A stretch of 58,834 bases of DNA from Methylibium sp. Its GTDB lineage: Bacteria > Pseudomonadota > Gammaproteobacteria > Burkholderiales > Burkholderiaceae_C. The stretch is taken from the NCBI RefSeq assembly GCF_013817345.1, contig NZ_JACDCW010000011.1, positions 1 to 58,834 of the forward strand. The letters are read 5' to 3'. Under the pieces are notes generated by a model. The model did not search any database. It worked only from the letters and a program-made list of their open reading frames with translations, and was not told the origin of the DNA. The position numbers and the translations under genes are program-made. Position 1 is the first letter of the stretch. Every line of letters starts with the position of its first letter. This document shows, in pieces, positions 1-8,155 of the stretch.

Positions 1-77
1 ACAAGGCCATCGGCTTGGCTTGGTCGAATGACGTGTTCATCGACGAGGTCAACGACGGCGAAAGCGACCTGCTGTAG
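1..77 (+). CDS. 3' end of an unidentified CDS (partial)
   Basis: The reading frame that begins at base 3 is open from the window edge to TAG at 75-77 and encodes a C-terminus ending in SNDVFIDEVNDGESDLL. The tail is acidic and hydrophilic. Only 24 residues are visible, so no family can be named. The frame could also be chance, because short open frames are common in high-GC DNA. No clear terminator is seen between this stop and the convergent gene that ends at 203. Confidence 0.4.
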   Translation, partial: KAIGLAWSNDVFIDEVNDGESDLL

Positions 78-202
78 TCCCCTCCCAGCTTCTCGGTCAA
101 GAGGGCCTTGAGGCCACGCTTACCTTCTTTGCGTGTGGCTTGAGCTTTCTTCGCTGGGCTTCTTGCGCCCCCACGAGCCCGAGCTTGTCGTGATCCCGCG
201 GG

Positions 203-1621
203 TCAGGCCTGTGCATGCTCCGCAAGCTGCCCGGCGGCCGCGGCGAGCATGTCGGGCACGCGGACGAATTTCTCGGCCACCTTGTTCAGCGCTCTGCCTC
301 GCTCCTGCTCCGCGCGCTCGATGGCCAGCCAGTCGTCGAAGGTGACGACCCGGTGCCCGGCGGCGTTCAGCATGGCGAGCAGCGCCGTGCGTCCCGGCTT
401 GGGCCTGGCCAGCGCTGGCAGGTCCTCGAGGAGACGCGCCACCGTTTCCACGCTGTCGAGCCGATTGCTGCCGATGACGCCGGTCGGCCCCCGCTTGATC
501 CAGCCGGTCACGTACCAGCCCTTCATCGCATGGCCGGGTGCCTTCATCACCCGGCCGTCCTGATGCGGGACGGTGCCGGTCCGAGTATCGAAAGGCAGGC
601 CCGGCACCGCGCAGCCCCGGTAGCCGACGCTTCGAAACAGCAGGCCGGCGCGCAGGCTCGAACGCTCCCCCGTCGGCACGGCGCGCTGATCGCCGGCGGG
701 GCCTGCCAGCTTCTGCGTTTCCAGCGTGAGGCTGTGCAGGCGGCTGCCCCCCTGCAGCGCGACGGGGGCCTGGTAGAAGTGCAGATGGAGCGTGCGTTCG
801 GCCTCGCGGGGGCGCGCTGCGAAGGCCTGCAGGATCTCGCAGTTCTTCGCTGCGTGAACGAAGCCTGCAAGCGCCAGCTCCTGCCGGCTTTCCTCGTTCA
901 GCACCAGCGAGGCGGGATCGACGACGGGCTGCCAGCCCGGCAGCGCGCCGAGTTCACGCAACTCCTTCGGCGTGAACCGGGCTTGCACGGGGCCGCGCCG
1001 GCCGACGAGATGGATCTCGCGCACCCGCGACGCCGCCAGCGCATCCAGCGCATGCTGCGTGATGTCGGTGCGGCGCAAGTCCTCGACCGGCTTGGCCAGG
1101 ATGCGGCACAGGTCGATCGCCACATTGCCCTGCCCGACCACGACCACGACCTCCTGCGAAAGGTCGAAGTCCATCCCGGCGCACTCCGGCTTGCCGTTGT
1201 ACCAACCGACGAAGTCGCCGGCCGCGTGCACGCCCGCCAGGTGCTCGCCCTCGATGCCGAGCTTGCGGTCTGCGTCGGCGCCCACCGCAACGACCACCGC
1301 GTGGTACATCGCGGCCAGTTGCTCCGCGGTGAACTCGCGCCCGAGCGCGACATTGCCGAAGAAGCGGCAACGCGGGTCGCGCGCGATGCCGTCGAACACG
1401 GCGGTCACGGACTTGAGCTTGGCGTGGTCCGGCGCAACGCCGAAGCGCACCAGGCCGTAGGGCACCGGCAGGCGCTCGATCAGATCGACCTCGACTGCGA
1501 GGCCGCACTCCAGCAGCGCCTCGGCGGCGTAGAAGCCACCGGGGCCGCTGCCGACGACGGCCACGCGCAGCGGCTCGCCGGGCGCGCCCACCGCGTTCGT
1601 GCTGGCGGCCTGCGCCGTCAC
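203..1621 (-). CDS. Ferredoxin--NADP+ reductase, adrenodoxin-reductase type (FprA-like)
   Basis: A 472-residue FAD/NADP protein of the adrenodoxin-reductase/FprA family, which passes electrons between NADPH and ferredoxins. Near the N-terminus is the FAD-binding loop VVGSGPGGFYAAEAL, followed by the family signature LPVPYGLVRFGVAPDHAK. A second nucleotide-binding loop, VVGQGNVAIDLCRIL, and HLVGRRGPVQARFT mark the NADP domain. A longer open frame extends to 1891 but overlaps the ferredoxin gene. The GTG at 1621 is preferred because GAGGAG lies just upstream and overlaps the ferredoxin stop. It is the last gene of a molybdoenzyme-ferredoxin-reductase operon and is the likely reductase for the upstream ferredoxin. 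Confidence 0.9.
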   Translation of the reverse strand: MTAQAASTNAVGAPGEPLRVAVVGSGPGGFYAAEALLECGLAVEVDLIERLPVPYGLVRFGVAPDHAKLKSVTAVFDGIARDPRCRFFGNVALGREFTAEQLAAMYHAVVVAVGADADRKLGIEGEHLAGVHAAGDFVGWYNGKPECAGMDFDLSQEVVVVVGQGNVAIDLCRILAKPVEDLRRTDITQHALDALAASRVREIHLVGRRGPVQARFTPKELRELGALPGWQPVVDPASLVLNEESRQELALAGFVHAAKNCEILQAFAARPREAERTLHLHFYQAPVALQGGSRLHSLTLETQKLAGPAGDQRAVPTGERSSLRAGLLFRSVGYRGCAVPGLPFDTRTGTVPHQDGRVMKAPGHAMKGWYVTGWIKRGPTGVIGSNRLDSVETVARLLEDLPALARPKPGRTALLAMLNAAGHRVVTFDDWLAIERAEQERGRALNKVAEKFVRVPDMLAAAAGQLAEHAQA

Positions 1622-1632
1622 GGCCGCGCTCC

Positions 1633-1938
1633 TCAGTAGCCCAGTTCGCGGCGCCGGTCGGCCGCACCCTCCAGCGGCGGCAGCTTCGCCCGCACGGTCG
1701 GATAGCGCCCGGACTCGCGGGCATTGATCTCGATCCAGTGCTGCTGGTCCGGGCTCAGATCGAACTCTTCCACGATGGCGTGGACCGGACAGGCGGGGAT
1801 GCAGGCGCCGCAGTCGATGCACACCGCAGGGTCGATATAGACGCGCACCTCGTTCACGTGAAAGCAGGCGACCGGGCAGGTGGCGACGCAATCCGTGAAG
1901 CGGCAGTGGCGGCAGTTGTCGGTCACGACGTGGGTCAT
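1633..1938 (-). CDS. fdxA: 7Fe ferredoxin (3Fe-4S/4Fe-4S), FdxA/FdI type
   Basis: A 101-residue ferredoxin. The N-terminal cysteine block CRHCRFTDCVATCP and the second block CIDCGACIPACPVHAI match the arrangement of Azotobacter vinelandii ferredoxin I, which carries one 3Fe-4S and one 4Fe-4S cluster. Length and the non-cluster C-terminal extension fit this class. The start lies 8 bases after the stop of the molybdopterin oxidoreductase, with a GAGG motif before it. The reductase GTG follows 11 bases after this gene's stop codon. The tight packing indicates co-transcription, so the protein probably shuttles electrons between the reductase and the molybdoenzyme. Confidence 0.92.
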   Translation of the reverse strand: MTHVVTDNCRHCRFTDCVATCPVACFHVNEVRVYIDPAVCIDCGACIPACPVHAIVEEFDLSPDQQHWIEINARESGRYPTVRAKLPPLEGAADRRRELGY

Positions 1939-1946
1939 GGCGGGCC

Positions 1947-4078
1947 TCAGACCGTCTGCACGTCCACCAGGTTGTCGGAATAGGCGCCGGCCTGGCCGAG
2001 GTTGCAGTGCCGCGCAGGCGTCGTGGAATTGACCGCCGTGCCGCTCCGGTTCAGGCCCGGCCAGTGGCCGACGTTGGTCATCATCAGGCCCGCCGAGACG
2101 TCTTCGCTGAGTTCGGCGCGTGCCTCGAACGAGCCGCGCTCGTTGAAGATGCGCACATAGCTGCCGTGCTCGATCCGGCGGGGGACCGCGTCCTGCGGAT
2201 GGATGACGATGATCTGCTCGCCCTGGCGCCTTTGCTGCGTGGGCTCGTTGCCGTACTGCGTGTTCAAGAAGGCATGCGGCTTGGGCGACACCAGGTTGAG
2301 CGGATAGCGCTGAGCCGACGACGCATCGCTCATCTCTGCCGGCGCGATGTAGTTCGGCACCGGGTCCACCGCGTCCCCGGGCTGCATGCCTTCATAGCCC
2401 GAGCGCCAGACCGGCACGACGAAGTTGCCGCCGGCCGCCAGGCTCGATGCGAACTCGCACTTGCCCGAGGGCGTCTTGAAATTGCCCTGCGCATGCGGCG
2501 CGCGCTCGTGCGGCAGGCCCACGTTCAGGCGCATGTAGCCCTTCTCCTTCAAGGCCTCCAGGGTGATGCTTGCATCTGCGGCGCGCTCCAGTCGTAGGAG
2601 CGCAGCAGCATCTCGTCCAGGCTCAGGGACCAGTAGTCGTCGTCGAAGCCCATCGTGCGCGCGAGGCGGCGGAACATCTCGATGTTCGGCACGCACTCGC
2701 CGGGCGGCTCGATCGCCGGCTGGTTGAGCATCACGTAGAGGTGGCCCCAGGTGACCATCAGGTCGTACTGCTCGGCCTGCATCGTCGCCGGCAGCAGGAT
2801 GTCGGCGTACTTGGCGGTGTCGGTGATGAACAGCTCGCTGACCACCGTGAACAGGTCTTCACGCGCCAGCCCCTCGACGATGCGGCCCGCCGCCGGCGCC
2901 TGCGACACCGGGTTCGAGTTATAGACGAAGAGCGATTTGATCGGCGGATCGAGCGCCATGTCGCCGGTCAGCGCCGCGCCGAGGTCGAGTTCGTTGACCA
3001 CCCGCGTGCCCGGGCGGATCCAGTCGGGCCGGCACATGAAGTCGAACTTGAAGGGGAACTCCCAGATCGGCATTTCGACCGTGCCGCCGCCGACATGACG
3101 CCATGCGCCCACCAGCGCCGGCAGGCAGGTGATGGCGCGGATCGCGTCGCCGCCGCCCGGGCTCCGCTCCACGGCCACGCCCTGGCGGATCGCCGAAGGC
3201 TGCGCCGTGGCGTACTCGCGCGCCAGCGTCACGATGTCCTGCGCCGCGATGCCGGTGATCTGCGCCACGCGCTCGGGCGGGAACTCGGCCGCGCGCTGTG
3301 CGAGCTGCTCGTAGCCCAGGGTGTACTTCTCGACGTAGTCGCGATCGACCAGGCCCTCGCCGATGATCACGTTCATCATGCCCAGCGCCAGCGCGCCGTC
3401 GGTGCCGGGCTTGATGCGGATGTGCCAGTCGGCCTGCTTGGCGGTGCGCGTGCGCACCGGGTCGATCACCACCAGCCTGGCCCCGTTCGCCTTGGCCTGG
3501 AGGATGAACGGCCAAGCGTGCAGGTTGGTGTTGAGCATGTTCATGCCCCACACGATGATGTACTTGGAGAAGGCGAGGCTCTCGACGTCCAGGCCGCCCG
3601 TCGGGCCCACCGTCATGATCCAGGCGGTCGAGGAGCCCGACTCGCAATACGTCTTCTCCGCCACCGTCGAGCCCAGGCGGTTGAAGAAGGCGTCGCCGGC
3701 GGTCAGGCCGTTGAGCGTGCCCTGGTGGCCCAGGTAGGCGTGGGGCAGGATGGCCTGCGATCCGTGCTCGGCAATGATGTCGGTCCAGCGCGACTTGATC
3801 TGCGCCAGCGCCTCGTCCCAGGAGATGCGCTCGAACTGGCCCGATCCCTTGGGCCCGACGCGCTTCATCGGATGCATCAGCCGGTCCGGGTTGTAGTGGT
3901 GCTCGGCGAAGTTCTTCAGCTTCACGCACAGGCCGCCGCGTGTCATCGGGTGGTCCGGATCGCCGGTCACTTCGACGAGTTTGCCGTCCTCGACGTGATA
4001 CAGGAAGGCACAGGTGTCGGGGCAGTCCTGCGGGCAGGCGCCGCGCACGGTGCGGGTCTCGCTGAAATGGGCTGACAT
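1947..4078 (-). pseudogene. Molybdopterin oxidoreductase (BisC/formate dehydrogenase-like), frameshifted
   Basis: A COG0243-type Mo/W-bis-MGD enzyme read from ATG 4078 (AGGAG upstream). The N-terminal 4Fe-4S domain shows CPQDCPDTC followed by GGLCVKLK. The long catalytic part contains TYCESGSSTAW and VIDPVRTRTAKQADWHIRIK, and the C-terminal molydopterin-dinucleotide domain has LVSPKPHAFLNTQYGNEP. The frame that starts at 4078 ends at 2549, while the homologous C-terminal part (GITLEALKEKG-like onward) lies in another frame ending at 1947. One base appears to be missing near 2569-2577. Adding one base would give a protein of about 710 residues, normal for the family. It could be a real mutation or an assembly error. 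The substrate cannot be told from sequence. Confidence 0.85.
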
Positions 4079-4308
4079 GGCAGACTCCTGATCGGTTGCC
4101 GACGGTGGATGAACGCCCGCGGTCGAGGCAACATCGTCTCGCTGCCCTGCGCCAGCGCGCGCCGACCGTGAGCCGAAGTTAGGAGAAGGCCTGCCGCAGC
4201 GATAGAGCCAGTGCGCGAAAAATCGACGGTGCCAGTTGCGGCGCCGTGCGCCGATCGAGGGTTGCCGGGCCTGACAGCGCCACCTAAGGGTCGTCCCGGA
4301 CCCCGGGG

Positions 4309-5787
4309 TCAGCACGCTGCGAGTGCGGTGCCCAGAACAGCGATGCCGCGCCGGATCTGCGCTTCGCTCAGGTGGGTGTAGCCCATGAGCAGGCCGCGCT
4401 CGTGGTCTGCCAGGTGCTCGTAGAGCCAGGCCGGGCTGTCCGCCAGGGGATAAACGCCCACACCGAGGGCTCGGCAGGCCTGCTGGACCAGCGCCGCACG
4501 CGGCGCGCCCGGCGGCAAGGTGAGGTACACGTGGGTGCCCGCCTCGGCACCCGACACCACTGCGCCGGGCAGCTCGGCGCGCAAGGCCTCGAGCAATGCG
4601 TTGCGGCGCAGCTCGTAGGTGTGCCGCAACTTCCTGACGTGCGTCTCCCAACTGCCTTCGCGCATGAACTGCGCCAGCGCGGCCTGCTCCAGCCAGGGCA
4701 GCCCGTTGTCCATCAGGGACTTGACGGTCAGGGCGGGCCGGATCAGATCGCGCGGCACCACCACGTAGCCGATGCGAAGACCCGGGCCGATCGAGCGCGA
4801 GAAGGAGTTGAGGTAGATGACGCAGCCATTGCGATCGAGCGACTGCAGCGACGGCAGGGGCGAGCCCTCGTAGCGGAAGTCGGCGTCGTAATCGACCTCC
4901 AGGATGTAGGCGCCCGCCTTCGCGGCCCATTCCAGCAGCGCCAGGCGGCGGTGCAGCGGCATGGTGACACCGGTCGGAAACTGGTGCGAGGGCGTGACGT
5001 ACACGAGCTTGACCCTTGCGGCCGGCAAGCGCCCGACGTCGATGCCGTGTTGATCGACGGGCACGGCGATGATCCGGCTGCCGTAGCTTTCGAACAGGAA
5101 GGCCGCGCCGCGGTAGGTCGGCGCCTCCATGACGACCGGCGTGTTGGTGCCGACGAACAGGTGGCCCGCGAGGTTGATGCCTTGCTGGAAGCCCGCGACC
5201 AGGAGCACCTGCTCGGCCGAAACCACCATGCCGCGGGCCGGCCCGAGGTGGCTGGTGATGAGCTGGCGCAACTCGGCGATGCCGCCCGGATGGCTGTATT
5301 CGCTCATCCGCTCGGACGCCCCGCCGAGGCAGTCGGTGAGGATCCTTCTCCAGGCCTTCTCGGGAAACGAGCGCGCCGAGGAGCGCCCGAACACGAAATC
5401 AACCGTGATGCCGGCGGGCGTGGGCCGGTGCAGGCCGGGCGGGCCCCGGCCCGTGTAGGCAAGCGGCAGGTTGATCGCGCGGTACGGGCTGCCCGTGCGC
5501 GCCGGCAGTCCGGTGTCGTGAGGGCGCATGAATTCGTCGGGCAGCGTCTTGCAGACGAAGGTGCCGACCGTGCGTTCGGTGTAGAGGTAGCCCTGGCCGA
5601 TCAGCGTTTCGTAGGCGCTCGTGATCGTGTTGCGCGAGACGCCCATCTGCTTGCCCAGCTCTCGCGTGGTGGGAACCGGCGCGCCCGGCGCCAGACCTCC
5701 TTGCTCGATGAGCGCACGCATCCGCTCGACGATCTGCGACTGCAAGGTCGAGGTGCTGCTCGGGTCGATGGAGATCGGAAGCTGCAA
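4309..5787 (-). CDS. MocR/PdxR-family regulator (GntR HTH + aminotransferase-like domain) with Lys-to-Arg change
   Basis: A 492-residue protein with an N-terminal GntR winged helix (GGLAPGAPVPTTRELGKQMG, SRNTITSAYETL) fused to a fold-type I aminotransferase domain, the MocR architecture. The PLP-domain landmarks YSHPGGIAELR and ILEVDYDADFRYEG are present. The motif that normally reads SFSK around the Schiff-base lysine reads NSFSRSIGPGLRIGY here; the arginine codon CGC is at 4795-4797 (residue 331). TTG 5787 is chosen as start because GGAG lies 6 bases upstream and the winged helix follows; an ORF extension to 5934 has low-complexity Arg-rich sequence. It sits 230 bases upstream of the molybdoenzyme operon on the same strand and may regulate it. 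Confidence 0.85.
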   Translation of the reverse strand: MQLPISIDPSSTSTLQSQIVERMRALIEQGGLAPGAPVPTTRELGKQMGVSRNTITSAYETLIGQGYLYTERTVGTFVCKTLPDEFMRPHDTGLPARTGSPYRAINLPLAYTGRGPPGLHRPTPAGITVDFVFGRSSARSFPEKAWRRILTDCLGGASERMSEYSHPGGIAELRQLITSHLGPARGMVVSAEQVLLVAGFQQGINLAGHLFVGTNTPVVMEAPTYRGAAFLFESYGSRIIAVPVDQHGIDVGRLPAARVKLVYVTPSHQFPTGVTMPLHRRLALLEWAAKAGAYILEVDYDADFRYEGSPLPSLQSLDRNGCVIYLNSFSRSIGPGLRIGYVVVPRDLIRPALTVKSLMDNGLPWLEQAALAQFMREGSWETHVRKLRHTYELRRNALLEALRAELPGAVVSGAEAGTHVYLTLPPGAPRAALVQQACRALGVGVYPLADSPAWLYEHLADHERGLLMGYTHLSEAQIRRGIAVLGTALAAC

Positions 5788-6102
5788 ATCGGCTCCAGGC
5801 GAGCGGCGGCGGTCGGACCGAGGTGGGGCCTCCGTACGGACGGGCCATTGTCGCGATCCGCGGACAGCCGGAACCGATCGCCGTCGCGGCGATCGCCTCG
5901 GCCTGTACCTTTCGGCCGCCGGACGCTCACCCATGCCCTCGCCGCAGAAGGGCAGCGCCGATCAGCCAGCGGTGACGGGGCTGCGGTCACGGCACACCGG
6001 CACGATCGTGCCGTCTATCCGAAGCGGAGGGATCTGCAATATGCTGCGCTCCCTCCGAGCGAAGGCGCAGCGCCCGTGCGGCGCAAGGTTTCGAGCACCG
6101 CC

Positions 6103-7566
6103 ATGACCGTCGCGGGCAAGACGGGTTTCGAACAATCCACCATGCTGCCACCCGACCATCCACAGCGACGCACCCTGGCCGACGAGGTGCATGCGCGGCC
6201 GCCCGAGCCGCTCGGCACGCCCTCGCGCGCGAGCTACATCGCCCTGCTCGTCGAACCGCATGACCGAGCGCGCGAGCTGGCGCATATCGTCGCGCTGTGC
6301 GAGCGTCATGCGGTCGAGCCGCCCGACGGCCAGGCCACGCAGTTCAGCGTGCAGATCGGCCCCGTGCGGCTGAAGTGGGAGCGCCACGGCGAGTTCTCCG
6401 CGATCACGCTGTTCGCGCCGGGCCCGAGCGGGCGACCGTTCAGCGAACCGGTGGTCGCCCTGCTGCCCGCCGACTGGGTGGCCGCGCTGCCCGGCGTCGC
6501 CCTCGTGGCCGCGCACGCGGAAGTGATCGCCGCCGGCGACGGGTCGCCCGATGCGGAGGCGCTCTCCGGCCACTTCGCCGGCAACATCGTCGTCGGCGCC
6601 GAGGTCGGCGAAGGGGCCGGCCTGGCCTTCACCGACTTCCGCGTCCATGCCGACGGCTTCTCGCGCGTCCTGCTGTGCAACCGCAGCTTCACCACCCGCC
6701 AGGCCGGGCGCATGCTGCAGCGACTGTTCGAGATCGAGGCGTATCGGATGATGGCGCTGCTGGCGCTGCCGGTGGCGCGGCGGCTGTCGCCGCGCTGCCT
6801 GGAGATCGAACGCTCGCTGGCCACGCTGACCGCAAGGATCGCCGCCGATGCCGGCGACGACGAAGCGCTCCTGCAGGAGCTGACCCGGCTGGCCGCCGAG
6901 TTGGAAAGCGAACTCACCGCCAGCCAGTTCCGCTTCGGCGCCTGCCGCGCCTACCACGCGCTGGTCACGACGCGCATCGCCGAGCTGCGCGAACGCCGGC
7001 TGGCGGGCATCCAGACCATTGACGAGTTCATGGCACGCCGCCTGAACCCGGCGGTCGCCACCTGCGAGACGGTGTCGCGGCGGCTGCACGGTCTGTCGGA
7101 GCGGGTGGCGCAGGTGAGCGGCCTGCTGTCGACCCGGGTCGATATCAAGCGCGAGCGTCAGAACCAGGCGCTGCTGGCCTCGATGGACCGCCGCGCGAAG
7201 CAGCAATTGCGGCTGCAGCAGACGGTGGAGGGTCTGTCGCTGGCGGCGATCGTGTACTACGTCGTCGGACTCCTGGGCTACGCGGCGAAGGCCGGCAAGG
7301 CCGGCGGCCTGGCGATCGAGCCCGACCTGCTGATCGGGGCGGCGATCCCGATCGTGGCGGCAGCGGTGTTCCTGATGCTGCGGCGGACCCGGCGCAGGCT
7401 CCACAACGCCGAATCGGAGAGCGCCTCGCCGGTCTGTGTCGGGCGGGATTGCCCGAGACCGGAGCACCACGGCGCAGCGCAGCAGTCAGGGTTCGAAGAC
7501 GGCCGCAGGCCGCAAGCGCTCTCCGCAGCGAGCGCGCAGACCTTGACGGCGAGAACGACGTGGTAG
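6103..7566 (+). CDS. DUF3422 family protein
   Basis: A 487-residue protein matching the DUF3422 family by its opening, HPQRRTLADEVHARPPEPL, and by LLCNRSFTTRQAGRMLQRLFEIEAYR. The middle is helical with probable coiled coils. Two membrane segments lie at about residues 379-398 and 410-427, followed by an Arg-rich tail of about 60 residues. The biochemical role of the family is not established; it is probably anchored to the inner membrane. ATG 6103 starts at the family N-terminus; the same frame is open upstream to 4372, but that part is antisense to the MocR gene and not coding. It is divergent from the MocR gene. Confidence 0.85.
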   Translation: MTVAGKTGFEQSTMLPPDHPQRRTLADEVHARPPEPLGTPSRASYIALLVEPHDRARELAHIVALCERHAVEPPDGQATQFSVQIGPVRLKWERHGEFSAITLFAPGPSGRPFSEPVVALLPADWVAALPGVALVAAHAEVIAAGDGSPDAEALSGHFAGNIVVGAEVGEGAGLAFTDFRVHADGFSRVLLCNRSFTTRQAGRMLQRLFEIEAYRMMALLALPVARRLSPRCLEIERSLATLTARIAADAGDDEALLQELTRLAAELESELTASQFRFGACRAYHALVTTRIAELRERRLAGIQTIDEFMARRLNPAVATCETVSRRLHGLSERVAQVSGLLSTRVDIKRERQNQALLASMDRRAKQQLRLQQTVEGLSLAAIVYYVVGLLGYAAKAGKAGGLAIEPDLLIGAAIPIVAAAVFLMLRRTRRRLHNAESESASPVCVGRDCPRPEHHGAAQQSGFEDGRRPQALSAASAQTLTARTTW

Positions 7567-7960
7567 CGTGGGTCGACACGGCAAGCCCACCAACACCAAC
7601 GCACGCCAGCCCGCTTCAGTGAGATAGGTCGAGGCGCAGAAACTCGCCGCTGAGTCGCGCGAGCTGAGCACTGTCGGCTCGCCTATCGCAGCGTCGGCTT
7701 CGCGGCTGCTCAACGACAGATTCGACTGGCAAGACTCGACCCGAAGCGGTCCGACAGGTCGCGTAATTCAGCGCCCAATAGCTGCCATTCAGCTCACGCC
7801 GCCATCGCTTCGATCTCGTCGTTGAACGCGGAGCGCTCGATTTCGTTGCCACACCAGCCCGCCAGGCACAGGACGCCGCCCGAAGATATCTACAGCCGCG
7901 GCCCAGGACTGGGGCGCTCGAGGAGCGCACGCACCACCGAGGGCTTGGCGCTGTTGACCT
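7567..7960. other. Intergenic, no supported gene
   Basis: No reading frame here has a recognisable family match, clear start or ribosome binding site. The minus-strand frame continues from the IS91 remnant to 7616 but loses transposase similarity after about 7960. It is probably decayed mobile-element sequence. Confidence 0.5.
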
Positions 7961-8058
7961 ATGCCCGGGGTCGCCGCAGCGCAGCCTCGGGGAACCGTGG
8001 GCCAGAACGCCGCACTCCAGGAAGCCGTCGAACTCGTCCTTCACGAACTGCGGCAGAT
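7961..8058 (-). pseudogene. IS91-family transposase N-terminal remnant
   Basis: The minus-strand frame encodes DLPQFVKDEFDGFLECG followed by VLAHGSPRLRCGDPGH. This matches the start of IS91/IS801-type Y2 transposases, where it precedes the zinc-binding cysteines. The match runs for about 33 residues and then decays, and the catalytic HUH and tyrosine motifs are absent. It is a relic of an old insertion lying directly upstream of the penicillin-binding protein gene. Confidence 0.7.
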
Positions 8059-8155
8059 CGGTCCGATCGATCGAGAAGCGGCGCCAGACGCGCCCAGACG
8101 TGCAGACCGGGCGCGTCGCGCGTAGGCACGATATCGGCCTCGGGCGAGCCCTTTC

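Noticed and set aside
215-1639. 474-residue plus-strand frame
   Set aside because: Exact antisense of the ferredoxin-NADP reductase; no family features, Arg/His-rich composition typical of high-GC shadows.
4372-6102. Plus-strand open frame giving a 1,064-residue fusion with DUF3422
   Set aside because: The first 577 residues are antisense to the MocR gene, and DUF3422 begins at ATG 6103.
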